Source: UM-FILTER-49-7 sp964599895 (GTDB lineage Bacteria; Acidobacteriota; Holophagae; Thermotomaculales; Thermotomaculaceae). Taken from it: DNA of 64,000 nt. Below are positions 9,130 to 17,345 of the stretch, one piece after another. Position 1 is the stretch's first letter, and every line of letters begins with the position of its first letter. Where the stretch lies: NCBI GenBank assembly GCA_964599895.1, contig CAZRHT010000005.1, positions 8,138 through 72,137 on the forward strand, in the 5' to 3' direction. Position numbers and translations under genes: made by a program. A model generated the notes under the pieces. It saw nothing but the letters and a program-made list of their open reading frames with translations, was not told where the DNA came from and searched no databases.

Positions 9130-10281
9130 TTACCTGATCTTGTCTTTTTGTGCTTTGCAGAATGCCTTGATTTTAATGAAATAGAGATCCACCTGCTCCA
9201 TGCTCCGGGCGATGGCCTTTGAAGCATCCCCGAGGATGTGACGCCCCCACGCGGCCATGACCACGTAGCGCCCGTCCGGTGTGATGGTGAAGTTATCAGC
9301 AGTCAATGCGCCCCGGCTTCTCTGAACTGTTTTACCGGTTTTTCTCTTTGTCAGGTCAACAACCTTGAACAGAGACCCTTTATCGTCCTCAAACTGACAG
9401 ATCACATAGTTGTCTGCGACAGGGCTGAATGCGACAGTCATTTCCTTTAAACCGGCGGAGAAGAGGAGGACGCGTTTTTTTTCGATTACACGGCCATTTT
9501 TCATATCCAGAAGCAGCAGGGTTCCTTTTCCGTAACTGGCAGCGAGAATCTGCCCATTCCGGGAGAACGACAGAGAGCAGAACCGCTGCATGAGCGTTGT
9601 CTTTGATTGAAACTGGAAAAGCGGCGTCCAGTCCGGCAGTTTCCAGATCGAAATGCTGCCTTTGTCCGTACTGACGGCCGCAAGTTTTCCCGTGGATGCT
9701 ACAGCAACGGTTACAATTCGTCGCTTTCCACAACCTTTATGGATGATTTCCTGGCCGGTTCCGGTGTTGAAAATTGCTATGCCGTTTCCGCCGTCCGGAG
9801 TAATCAGGCGGTTGCCGTCCGGGGTCAGTGCGAAAGCCTGGGCGGTGTACAGAGAACGGTTTTTCCGGATATCTCCGGTGCGGAACAATCGGCGGGTGCC
9901 GTGTTCCATGTCATAGAGGGTGATACTGCCATCAATGGCTTTCCACGCAATCGTGTTCCGATCCGGAAATGCCAGGGAAATAATACCGGTGGCTGCCGGA
10001 TCTTTCAGTTCGCCGGTGTACATGCTGCTCCATTCTCCGTCGCTTTCACCGGTGGCGTAGATAGCGATTCGGCCGGTTCTTCCGATGTTCTCCAGCGATG
10101 CGCCCTTTTGCAGCTTTCTGAGTTTGTACGCTTTGTAGTTCTGCGGTGAAAACGCCACTGCTGTCAGAGTCCCGTCAGGCGACATGGCCAACGCGGTGGG
10201 AATGTTCGGGTTGAGCAGATTGCCCCCGGTCAGCTGGAGGCTAAAACAAAGAATGGACAGGGCAGAGATGAAAAATTTCAT
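9130..10281 (-). CDS. Exported WD40-like beta-propeller protein
   Basis: A 383-residue protein with a signal peptide (about 1-20) followed by at least five to six propeller blades. Each blade shows the WD40-type rhythm: MSPDGTLTAVAFSP, ALTPDGNRLITPDG, STGKLAAVSTDKGSISIWKL, SFSRNGQILAASYGKGTLLL and FTITPDGRYVVMAAWG. Such proteins act as periplasmic or surface interaction platforms. The ATG at 10281 has a GGAGGTTCC ribosome site. It is transcribed away from lexA. No enzymatic motif is seen, and its partner is unknown. Confidence 0.8.
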   Translation of the reverse strand: MKFFISALSILCFSLQLTGGNLLNPNIPTALAMSPDGTLTAVAFSPQNYKAYKLRKLQKGASLENIGRTGRIAIYATGESDGEWSSMYTGELKDPAATGIISLAFPDRNTIAWKAIDGSITLYDMEHGTRRLFRTGDIRKNRSLYTAQAFALTPDGNRLITPDGGNGIAIFNTGTGQEIIHKGCGKRRIVTVAVASTGKLAAVSTDKGSISIWKLPDWTPLFQFQSKTTLMQRFCSLSFSRNGQILAASYGKGTLLLLDMKNGRVIEKKRVLLFSAGLKEMTVAFSPVADNYVICQFEDDKGSLFKVVDLTKRKTGKTVQRSRGALTADNFTITPDGRYVVMAAWGRHILGDASKAIARSMEQVDLYFIKIKAFCKAQKDKIR

Positions 10282-10360
10282 GGAACCTCCGAAGGGGGAT
10301 CGTTTTTCTCCTGCTTATTGTATCACCGGTTTTCCCCGTCCGGAATTGGAGGTGCTTTTT

Positions 10361-10400
10361 TTCGATAATTTTCTTGTTTTTTCGTTAAAGTTCGATAAAA
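10361..10400. promoter_or_regulatory. Ten-base-phased TTCGATAA repeats upstream of lexA
   Basis: TTCGATAA occurs at 10361-10368 and 10391-10398, with TTCGTTAA at 10381-10388 and a decayed TTCTTGTT at 10371. The copies are exactly 10 bases apart, so they would lie on one face of the helix. They lie in the divergent gap between the propeller gene and lexA, where a LexA operator would be expected, but they match neither the CTGT-N8-ACAG nor the GAAC-N4-GTTC type. Confidence 0.4.
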
Positions 10401-10526
10401 TACAGACAGAAGGAACAAGTGGGGATCAGGCTGACTCGTAATAGAATTCAGAAAAAGCAGGATATGGCCGATCTTTAGCTCGTCTTCATCTTTTCCGGAC
10501 TTAACCTTGCCTTATCGGAGGTACTG

Positions 10527-11111
10527 ATGGAATTGACTCGAAAGCAACGACAATTGATGGATTGTGCGCAACGGTTGGTGCGGGAAACCGGCGTATTTCC
10601 TACATTGCGTGAACTGGCGGATTGCATGGGAATTCGTTCTGTTTCCACGGTTCATGCCCATATCCGTAACCTGCAGGAAAAAGGTGTGACGTTAATGCCG
10701 GTGGAGGATGTGCTGAAAACCACTGTTTCTGCTATCACCATTCCCCTCTTTGGCTGGGTAGTAGCGGGAGTCCCATCGGATGTGTGCGAATTTCAGGAGA
10801 ATATTGAGGTCCCTGTTACATTGGTTCCCAACCCTGCCCGAACATATGCATTGAGGATTACCGGGGATTCCATGATTGAAGAACATATTTGTGAAGGGGA
10901 TATTGTGATTGTGGAAAAACGGGGCACTGCCCGGGATGGAGATATCGTCATTGCACTGGTAAATGGGACCGAAACCACAGTAAAACGTTTCCGAAAAGAA
11001 GGAAGCCTGGCGGTACTGATCCCGGCTAACCGTGCTATGGCAGCGATTCGCGTGCCATTGGAAAGTGTCGAAATCCAGGGTGTGGTAATTGGCGTTGTCC
11101 GGAAATATTAA
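10527..11111 (+). CDS. lexA: LexA SOS repressor
   Basis: A 194-residue LexA, the self-cleaving repressor of the SOS response. The N-terminal winged helix begins with LTRKQRQLMDC and contains a TLRELADCMGIRSVSTVHAH helix-turn-helix. The Ala-Gly cleavage site is in VVAGVPSD, the catalytic serine is in GDSM and the catalytic lysine is in TTVKRF, all correctly ordered. The ATG has GGAGGTACTG in front. It is followed at once by dinB, a classical SOS gene, which fits a shared SOS unit. Confidence 0.95.
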   Translation: MELTRKQRQLMDCAQRLVRETGVFPTLRELADCMGIRSVSTVHAHIRNLQEKGVTLMPVEDVLKTTVSAITIPLFGWVVAGVPSDVCEFQENIEVPVTLVPNPARTYALRITGDSMIEEHICEGDIVIVEKRGTARDGDIVIALVNGTETTVKRFRKEGSLAVLIPANRAMAAIRVPLESVEIQGVVIGVVRKY

Positions 11112-11118
11112 TGGAGAC

Positions 11119-11210
11119 AAGTTTAAGTTTGAGTTTAAGTAAAGACTGGAATCTGGCCATTTGGTCCTCCTTTCCCTGCTTAATCTCAATCTCAATCTTA
11201 AACTTAAACT
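11119..11210. repeat. Inverted pair of (R)AGTTT hexamer arrays
   Basis: The left arm (11119-11140) is built of AGTTTA/AGTTTG hexamers. The right arm (11181-11210) is their reverse complement (TCAATC, TCAATC, TTAAAC, TTAAAC). About 40 unrelated bases lie between. Transcribed, the pair could form a long stem. It occupies nearly all of the lexA-dinB gap. Confidence 0.6.
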
Positions 11211-11234
11211 GCGGGCCGAAGGACCGGAACAGAA

Positions 11235-12350
11235 ATGTTGAACGGGATTGATTCCATATATGCTCATGTGGACATGGACTCATTTTTTGTATCGGTGGAA
11301 CTGATCCGCCACCCGGAGTTGCGGGGAAAGCCGGTTGTTGTCGGCGGGGGTCGGGGAAGCCGGATGGGGGTAGTGGCTGCGGCCTCTTACGAGGCCCGGG
11401 CCTACGGGATCCGTTCCGGTACGTCTATTCTGGAGGCAAAGCGCCGCTGTCCGGGTTTGATAATTGTGCATCCGAACCACCTGTTGTACGAAGCAGTTTC
11501 TCACAGTGTAATGGCAATTTTGAGAGAGATCACACCGGATGTGCAGGTTTTGTCCGTGGACGAGGCAGTGTTGGATTTGAGTGGCGTATTGCGCCTGTGG
11601 GGATCACCGATGCGGATTGCTGACAGGGTTCATCGGGAAATAGAGCGGGAAGTCGGAGTACCGTGTTCCATTGGAGTCGCCCGATTTCCCCTTGTGGCCA
11701 AACTGGCTTCCAAACTGGCGAAGCGAAATGGCATCTGCATGATATTGCCTCGAAAAGAAACCTCATTTCTTTATGACCACCGGATTTCCCTGATGCCGGG
11801 GGTAGGGCGGATGACGACTGCTTATCTGAAGTATCTGGATGTTTTCACAGTGGGAGAATTGGTGACACGGGCACCGTTGTTCTGGGAACGTCTGTTGCTC
11901 ACCCGGCCGGTGGAGAACCCGTTCCCAAAATCGATTTCTTCTGAGTTGACGCTTGACAGAGATATGGAGAACAGGGAAGCGGTGTCGGCCGTACTTCGAA
12001 CTCTCTGCCGCAAGGTGGCATCGCGAATGAGAAGGAAACATCTGAAGGCGAACGGAATTTCAGTCCGGATCCGGTACGGTGATTTTCAGGCCTTTGAGCA
12101 ACACCGGACCCGAACTGAGCTGCGCTATGATTTTGAGGTAATTCGACAGGCAGAAGAATTGTTCAGTCTTGCAGACTGTCTTTTGTTGCCGATCCGGCTG
12201 ATCGGTGTCCGCTTGTCTCCTCTCTTCGTGGATGGGGGAAGCCGACCCCTTACGGCGGGTACCCGGGGACATGCCGTGGCGGCTGTGTACCGAACGATGG
12301 ATAAAGTTCAGAAAAAATACGGGCGAAATTCACTGTTTCAGGGACGATAG
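11235..12350 (+). CDS. dinB: DNA polymerase IV (Y-family)
   Basis: A 371-residue Y-family translesion polymerase of normal length. The palm motif HVDMDSFFVSVE opens the protein, SVDEAVLDLSG carries the second pair of catalytic acids, and a helix-hairpin-helix segment (LMPGVGRMTTAYLKYLDV) precedes the little-finger domain. It copies damaged DNA with low fidelity during the SOS response. It lies 124 bases after lexA, separated only by the hexamer repeat, so joint SOS control is likely. Confidence 0.93.
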   Translation: MLNGIDSIYAHVDMDSFFVSVELIRHPELRGKPVVVGGGRGSRMGVVAAASYEARAYGIRSGTSILEAKRRCPGLIIVHPNHLLYEAVSHSVMAILREITPDVQVLSVDEAVLDLSGVLRLWGSPMRIADRVHREIEREVGVPCSIGVARFPLVAKLASKLAKRNGICMILPRKETSFLYDHRISLMPGVGRMTTAYLKYLDVFTVGELVTRAPLFWERLLLTRPVENPFPKSISSELTLDRDMENREAVSAVLRTLCRKVASRMRRKHLKANGISVRIRYGDFQAFEQHRTRTELRYDFEVIRQAEELFSLADCLLLPIRLIGVRLSPLFVDGGSRPLTAGTRGHAVAAVYRTMDKVQKKYGRNSLFQGR

Positions 12351-12362
12351 AAACAAGCAGGA

Positions 12363-12393
12363 ACAAGTTTGAGTTTGAGTTTGAGTCCGGAAA
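12363..12393. repeat. AGTTTG hexamer array
   Basis: Three perfect tandem copies of AGTTTG/GAGTTT between dinB and hrcA. It is the same unit as the arrays at 11119 and 22119, but I see no inverted partner nearby. Confidence 0.5.
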
Positions 12394-12489
12394 GGGAAAA
12401 GAATGGGTCATTCTCTGTCTTTTCTTTCACGCACGTGTACGTTCACCTTCACTTTTTTTGGCTTTTGAAAATTTCCGGATTTTGGTACA

Positions 12490-13581
12490 ATGCTTCCATT
12501 AAGTCTATTGAAAAGGGAGTTGTATAAAAAAGTGACGCAGTTGAATGAGAGAGAAGAAGAAGTCCTGAAAATTCTGATTGAGCAACATATTCACACCCGG
12601 GAAGCGTTAAGCTCCGGTGCCGTGGCTGCTAAGTATTCAGAAAACGGCCGTTCCCTCTCCTCCGCGACTGTACGGAATGTCCTCCATGCGTTGGAAGAAA
12701 AGGGCTTTCTGGAAAAGGCTCACCTCTCAGCCGGACGAATTCCGACCCGACAGGGGTTTCGATTTTATGTGAATCAACTGGTGGAACAGTATTACCATCT
12801 GGAGATGCCGACTGATGCAAAAACCCATCTCACTCGATATATACGGGATATTTCCGATACCCGTTCGCTGCTGGTGCAATATCTTGATTTCCTGAAGGAT
12901 GAAACAGGATTCATGTCGCTGCTGGTTTTTCCCAGTCTGTTCAATATGAGATTAACCCGGGTGGAATTTGTACGATTATCCCCCCGTCGTGTCCTGATGA
13001 TCGTGACAACTCGGAGCAATCTCTACCGGCAGGTCCTTGTGGAGCTTGATCGGGAGATTTCCTACGAAGAACTGATTTCAGTTAATCGCTATTTAAACCG
13101 TGAGTTCCCCGGAAAAACACTTTTTCAAATCAGACAGGAGTTGATTCGGGGCATGAAGCAGGGAGTAGAACAGATTGACCGCCTTGCAAGGCAGATTCTA
13201 TCATCTTCTTTCCTGGAAATTGAGAGGATGGATGCAGGAGATGACGAGCTGCTGGTTCGGGGGATGTCGAACCTGGTATCACAGAAAGAGGGTCAAGATG
13301 TTCATCAACTGCAGGGACTGGTGTTCAGTGTAGAAGAGAAACACAGCATTGTGGAGTTGATCAATACCTGCATGGATCGGGACGTGACCGTTTTTCTGAG
13401 TGGAGAAATAGCGGATGATTATTCCATGATTATTTCACCGTACGGAATTGGAAATGGAATTAAGGGAGCTTTCGGACTATTGGGACCGGTTTGCATGGAC
13501 TATCGCCGGATATTTTCCACGATGCGATTGATGACCGGAACGCTGATGAGTGCTATTATGCAGAAGAATATGAGTAATTGA
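12490..13581 (+). CDS. hrcA: HrcA heat-shock repressor
   Basis: HrcA represses class I heat-shock operons, usually through the CIRCE operator and with help from GroEL. The 363-residue protein has the N-terminal winged helix (LNEREEEVLKILIEQHIHTR, then GRSLSSATVRNVLHALEEKG and a LSAGRIPTRQGFRFYVNQL wing), and a C-terminal domain ending in GIKGAFGLLGPVCMDYRRI, typical of the family. The frame opens with ATG at 12490, but a GTG at 12532 preceded by AAGGGAG fits the usual HrcA length better. A TACAAT at 12486 overlaps the first ATG and may be the promoter -10. I see no CIRCE palindrome upstream. It heads hrcA-grpE-dnaK-dnaJ. Confidence 0.93.
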   Translation: MLPLSLLKRELYKKVTQLNEREEEVLKILIEQHIHTREALSSGAVAAKYSENGRSLSSATVRNVLHALEEKGFLEKAHLSAGRIPTRQGFRFYVNQLVEQYYHLEMPTDAKTHLTRYIRDISDTRSLLVQYLDFLKDETGFMSLLVFPSLFNMRLTRVEFVRLSPRRVLMIVTTRSNLYRQVLVELDREISYEELISVNRYLNREFPGKTLFQIRQELIRGMKQGVEQIDRLARQILSSSFLEIERMDAGDDELLVRGMSNLVSQKEGQDVHQLQGLVFSVEEKHSIVELINTCMDRDVTVFLSGEIADDYSMIISPYGIGNGIKGAFGLLGPVCMDYRRIFSTMRLMTGTLMSAIMQKNMSN

Positions 13582-13612
13582 GAATAGAATGATAGAAGGT
13601 AAGGAGCATGAT

Positions 13613-14359
13613 ATGGGGAAGAAAAAGCAAAATGACGTACCTGGAAACGATGCGGGACCTTCCGAGGATTCGGCCATGGAACCCGTGGAAGCTCCAGATA
13701 TAATGGAAGCGGACGGTCCGGTTCTTGAAGATGAAATAGAGTTAGTGGAGCCAGTTGAAGAGCCGGTCGCGAGGTCAGAACATTCTTCTGAATCTGGAGA
13801 CGCAGACATGATGCCGGATACGGCAGATCTTGCTTATCAAATGGTACAACTGGAGAGAGAAACTCACGAGCTGAAAGAAACGCTGCTTCGGAAAATGGCC
13901 GAATTCGAAAACCTTAAGAAGCGGACAGCCCGGGAAAAAGAAGAGGCAGTCCGGTACGGTACCGCTGAAGTCCTGACCCGGCTGCTGGAGGTACTGGACA
14001 ATTTCGATCGTGCGCTTCTTCTGGAGCCTGATTCAGAAGGCTTTGACGTTCATTCCTTCTATGAGGGGATGAAATTGATTGCGAAACACCTTCTCGATAG
14101 CCTTAAAGGGGAAGGGTTGATGGAAATCAACCCGAAGGGGGAACCGTTTGATCCGTTCTTTCACGAAGCTATGATGCGGGAAGCGTCTGCGGAGTTTCCA
14201 GATAATACGGTTGTAGAGGTTTTCCAGAAGGGATACAAACTGAAGGATCGGTTGTTACGTCCTGCCAGGGTAAAGGTGGCTCTCCACCCTGAAAAAGTAG
14301 TTGAGCCTGATGAAATTGTCGGTCAGGAGGGAGATGCTCCCGAGGAGAATGAGTCATGA
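13613..14359 (+). CDS. grpE: GrpE nucleotide exchange factor
   Basis: GrpE releases ADP from DnaK in the chaperone cycle. The 248-residue protein has an acidic, low-complexity N-terminal third, a long coiled coil (ELKETLLRKMAEFENLKKR onwards) and the C-terminal beta domain ending with RPARVKVAL. It is somewhat longer than E. coli GrpE because of the acidic tail. The ATG at 13613 is chosen because AAGGAG lies just before it; an ATG at 13589 lacks a ribosome site. Its stop overlaps the dnaK start by four bases. Confidence 0.93.
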   Translation: MGKKKQNDVPGNDAGPSEDSAMEPVEAPDIMEADGPVLEDEIELVEPVEEPVARSEHSSESGDADMMPDTADLAYQMVQLERETHELKETLLRKMAEFENLKKRTAREKEEAVRYGTAEVLTRLLEVLDNFDRALLLEPDSEGFDVHSFYEGMKLIAKHLLDSLKGEGLMEINPKGEPFDPFFHEAMMREASAEFPDNTVVEVFQKGYKLKDRLLRPARVKVALHPEKVVEPDEIVGQEGDAPEENES

Positions 14360-16170
14360 ACTATATACTTGGTATTGATCTGGGAACAACCAATAGTTGT
14401 GTGGCGATTTTTGAGAACCAGTCCCCCGTGATTGTCCCCAACAAGGAAGGAAGCCGTATCACACCTTCAGTGATCGGCTTTACCGAGAAAATGGAGGTTC
14501 TGGTAGGCCATATTGCCAGGCGGCAGGCCATCACAAATCCACAGAATACTGTGTTTGGAATCAAACGTCTGATGGGACGAAAATTTGCTTCTTCAGAAGT
14601 GAGCAGCATGCTGAAGACATTACCATTCCGGGTTGTTAAAGCGGAAAACGGGGATGCCTGGGTTGAGATTATGGAGAAACAGTATTCTCCACAGGAAATA
14701 TCGGCTCTTATCCTCAAAGATCTGAAGGAAAATGCGGAGCAATATACCGGTACGGAAATAAAACAGGCCATTGTAACTGTTCCGGCCTATTTCAACGACG
14801 CCCAGCGCCAGGCTACAAAAGATGCCGGAACCATCGCGGGTCTTGAAGTCCTCAGAATCATAAATGAACCTACCGCCGCGGCGCTTTCCTACGACAGGGG
14901 AAACCTGAAAGGGAAAGTGGCAGTATATGACCTGGGTGGTGGAACATTTGATATTTCGATCCTGAATATTGAAGAAGGTGTGTACGAGGTATTGTCCACC
15001 AGCGGCGATACTTTTCTCGGGGGGGATGATTTTGACCGGCGCATCATTGAGTGGATTGTTCAGCGATTTATGGATGATACCGGCATTGATCTGACGGAAG
15101 ACAAGATGGCATTGCAACGGCTTAAAGAAGCTGCTGAGAAGGCGAAATGCGAACTTTCTTCTGTTATGGAAACAGAAATCAACCTGCCATTCATTGCCGC
15201 TGACAACAGCGGACCGAAGCACTTCATTCATACTTTGACCCGCGCGGAATTTGTTTCCCTGGTTACGGATCTTGTAGATCGGACAATTCCACCCTGTGAA
15301 GAGGCCATTCGACTGGCTGGCGTGGAGAAAGGCCAGATTGACCATGTGCTTCTTGTTGGCGGACAGAGTCGCACCCCGCTTGTGGTGGAAAAGGTGAAGG
15401 AGTTTTTTGAAAAGGACCCCAGAGATGATGTGAATCCTGATGAAGTGGTGGGTATTGGTGCTGTAATGCAGGGAAGTATTCTCAGCGGTGAGACGAAAGA
15501 TATTGTCCTTCTGGATATTACTCCCCTGTCTCTGGGGGTCGAAACCAAGGGTGGGTTGTTTGTCAAATTGATTGAGAGAACCAGCACGATTCCAACCAAA
15601 GCCAGTCAAATATTTACGACGGTTGTAGACAACCAGAAAAAAGTTGAAGTGCATGTTTTGCAGGGAGAGAGTGAGCTTTGCGAAAATAATTTTCCGCTTG
15701 CCCGGTTTGAGTTGATTGATATTCCGCCAGCCCCCAAAGGAGCTCCCCGGATTGAGGTCATCTTTGAGATTGACTCCAACGGCATTGTCAATGTCAGTGC
15801 CATAGACCAGGACAGTGGAAAATCTCAGTCAATGCGCATTCGGCCCACCAGCGGGCTGACTGAAAAGGAAATCAATGGCATAATTGACAAGGCGGCAGCC
15901 CGCAGGGATGAAGAACTACGGATTCGGGCACTGGTGGTTGCACGAAACAATCTTGAAGGCCTTCTGTCTACTACAGAGCGGTCATTTACAGAACATGGGA
16001 GGAAAATGCCGACCGACTTCAGCGACGCAATGCGGAACGCCATAGAAAAAGGCAAAGAAGCGATGGGGGTAAATGAAATCGAGGTATTGAAAGAGGCCTA
16101 CGAAGAATTGCAGAAAGTCTCGCGAAAGCTGGGAGAGCTGCTTCTCTATGGCACAACAATGGATGATTGA
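14356..16170 (+). CDS. dnaK: Hsp70 chaperone DnaK
   Basis: A 604-residue Hsp70. The ATPase domain starts with LGIDLGTTNSCVAIFENQ and contains VPAYFNDAQRQATKDAG, EPTAAAL and DLGGGTFDIS. The substrate-binding domain includes the DVTP-like LLDITPLSLG linker and GIVNVSAIDQDSG. It is slightly shorter than E. coli DnaK (638) because the C-terminal lid is trimmed and the tail lacks the usual disordered end. It folds nascent and damaged proteins with DnaJ and GrpE, its operon neighbours. Confidence 0.97.
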   Translation: MNYILGIDLGTTNSCVAIFENQSPVIVPNKEGSRITPSVIGFTEKMEVLVGHIARRQAITNPQNTVFGIKRLMGRKFASSEVSSMLKTLPFRVVKAENGDAWVEIMEKQYSPQEISALILKDLKENAEQYTGTEIKQAIVTVPAYFNDAQRQATKDAGTIAGLEVLRIINEPTAAALSYDRGNLKGKVAVYDLGGGTFDISILNIEEGVYEVLSTSGDTFLGGDDFDRRIIEWIVQRFMDDTGIDLTEDKMALQRLKEAAEKAKCELSSVMETEINLPFIAADNSGPKHFIHTLTRAEFVSLVTDLVDRTIPPCEEAIRLAGVEKGQIDHVLLVGGQSRTPLVVEKVKEFFEKDPRDDVNPDEVVGIGAVMQGSILSGETKDIVLLDITPLSLGVETKGGLFVKLIERTSTIPTKASQIFTTVVDNQKKVEVHVLQGESELCENNFPLARFELIDIPPAPKGAPRIEVIFEIDSNGIVNVSAIDQDSGKSQSMRIRPTSGLTEKEINGIIDKAAARRDEELRIRALVVARNNLEGLLSTTERSFTEHGRKMPTDFSDAMRNAIEKGKEAMGVNEIEVLKEAYEELQKVSRKLGELLLYGTTMDD

Positions 16171-16244
16171 AAAACTGAGAGGAAACAGTCCTTTTCAAGA
16201 AATGAATTTGAGAACACACAGCAAAAGAAAGGCAAGGATGAGGG

Positions 16245-17345
16245 ATGAAACGGGATTATTATGAAGTACTGAGCTGTACCAGAACTGCAACAAGTCAGGA
16301 AATAAAGACAGCATACCGAAAACTGGCAGTCCAGTACCATCCGGACCGGAACCCGGACAATCCGGAAGCGGAAAACAAATTTAAGGAAATTGCCGAGGCC
16401 TATGCGGTACTCAGTGATAGCTCCAAGCGGGAAAAGTACGACCGGTATGGCCATAGCGGTTTGTCTCAGGGCGATATTTCGTACGATTTCAATGATATTT
16501 TTGGTGGATTTACAGACATTTTTGACACGCTGTTCGGCGGCGGTGGCAGCAGAAACCATCGTCAGGGATGGCAGCAGCGGGGGAATGACCTGCAGTACTC
16601 CCTTCAGATTTCCTTTGACGAAGCCTACACCGGCATCGAAAAGAAAATCAGGATCAGGAGGCGGGAGCACTGTCCGGAGTGCGGCGGCAGCGGTGCCAGT
16701 CCCGGTACGGGTCGTAAAACCTGCCCCACCTGCAGAGGAAGAGGCAACATACTAATCCGGCAAGGTTTTTTTACCATGTCCAGGACCTGTTCGACGTGCA
16801 ATGGGCAGGGAGAAGTGATTGAACATCCCTGTGAAATCTGCCACGGCGAAGGAACGGCCGCAAACGATCACGAAGTCACAATCCGGATACCTGCTGGCAT
16901 CGAAGACGGGGATACGCTCCGGGTAAGAGACAGCGGGGAAGCCGGTCCTCAAGGCGGAATGTATGGTGACTTATATATTGTCGTCGGCGTTAAGTCGCAC
17001 CCTGTATTCAGAAGAAGTGGTGCGGATGTTGGCCTTGAACTCCCAGTTACCTTTTCCATGGCGGCATTGGGGGGGAAGATGGAAATTCCCACTCCCGGTG
17101 GCAGGGCCCAGTTGAAAATTCCCGCAGGAATCCAGTCCGGGACAGTACTGGAGTTGAAAGGAGAGGGATTTCCCGACATGAATACCGGAAAAAAAGGACG
17201 GCTTCTTGCCACAGTTGAGGTAACCACTCCCCATCGGTTAAATGACGAACAGCGAAAATTGTTTGAGAAACTTCGTGAGGTAGAAGACGAACCTGTATCG
17301 GTCTGGGACCGTTTGAAGAGCATGTTTGCCGGAAAATCTGTATGA
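16245..17345 (+). CDS. dnaJ: DnaJ co-chaperone
   Basis: A 366-residue type I DnaJ. It has a J domain with YHPDRNP (HPD at about 31-33), a short Gly/Phe region (GGFTDIFDTLFGGGG), and a zinc domain with four CxxCxGxG-like repeats (CPECGGSG, CPTCRGRG, CSTCNGQG, CEICHGEG). The C-terminal substrate domains follow. It stimulates DnaK ATP hydrolysis. The stop overlaps the next gene by four bases, so translation is probably coupled to an unexpected partner, the ATP-cone protein. Confidence 0.96.
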   Translation: MKRDYYEVLSCTRTATSQEIKTAYRKLAVQYHPDRNPDNPEAENKFKEIAEAYAVLSDSSKREKYDRYGHSGLSQGDISYDFNDIFGGFTDIFDTLFGGGGSRNHRQGWQQRGNDLQYSLQISFDEAYTGIEKKIRIRRREHCPECGGSGASPGTGRKTCPTCRGRGNILIRQGFFTMSRTCSTCNGQGEVIEHPCEICHGEGTAANDHEVTIRIPAGIEDGDTLRVRDSGEAGPQGGMYGDLYIVVGVKSHPVFRRSGADVGLELPVTFSMAALGGKMEIPTPGGRAQLKIPAGIQSGTVLELKGEGFPDMNTGKKGRLLATVEVTTPHRLNDEQRKLFEKLREVEDEPVSVWDRLKSMFAGKSV

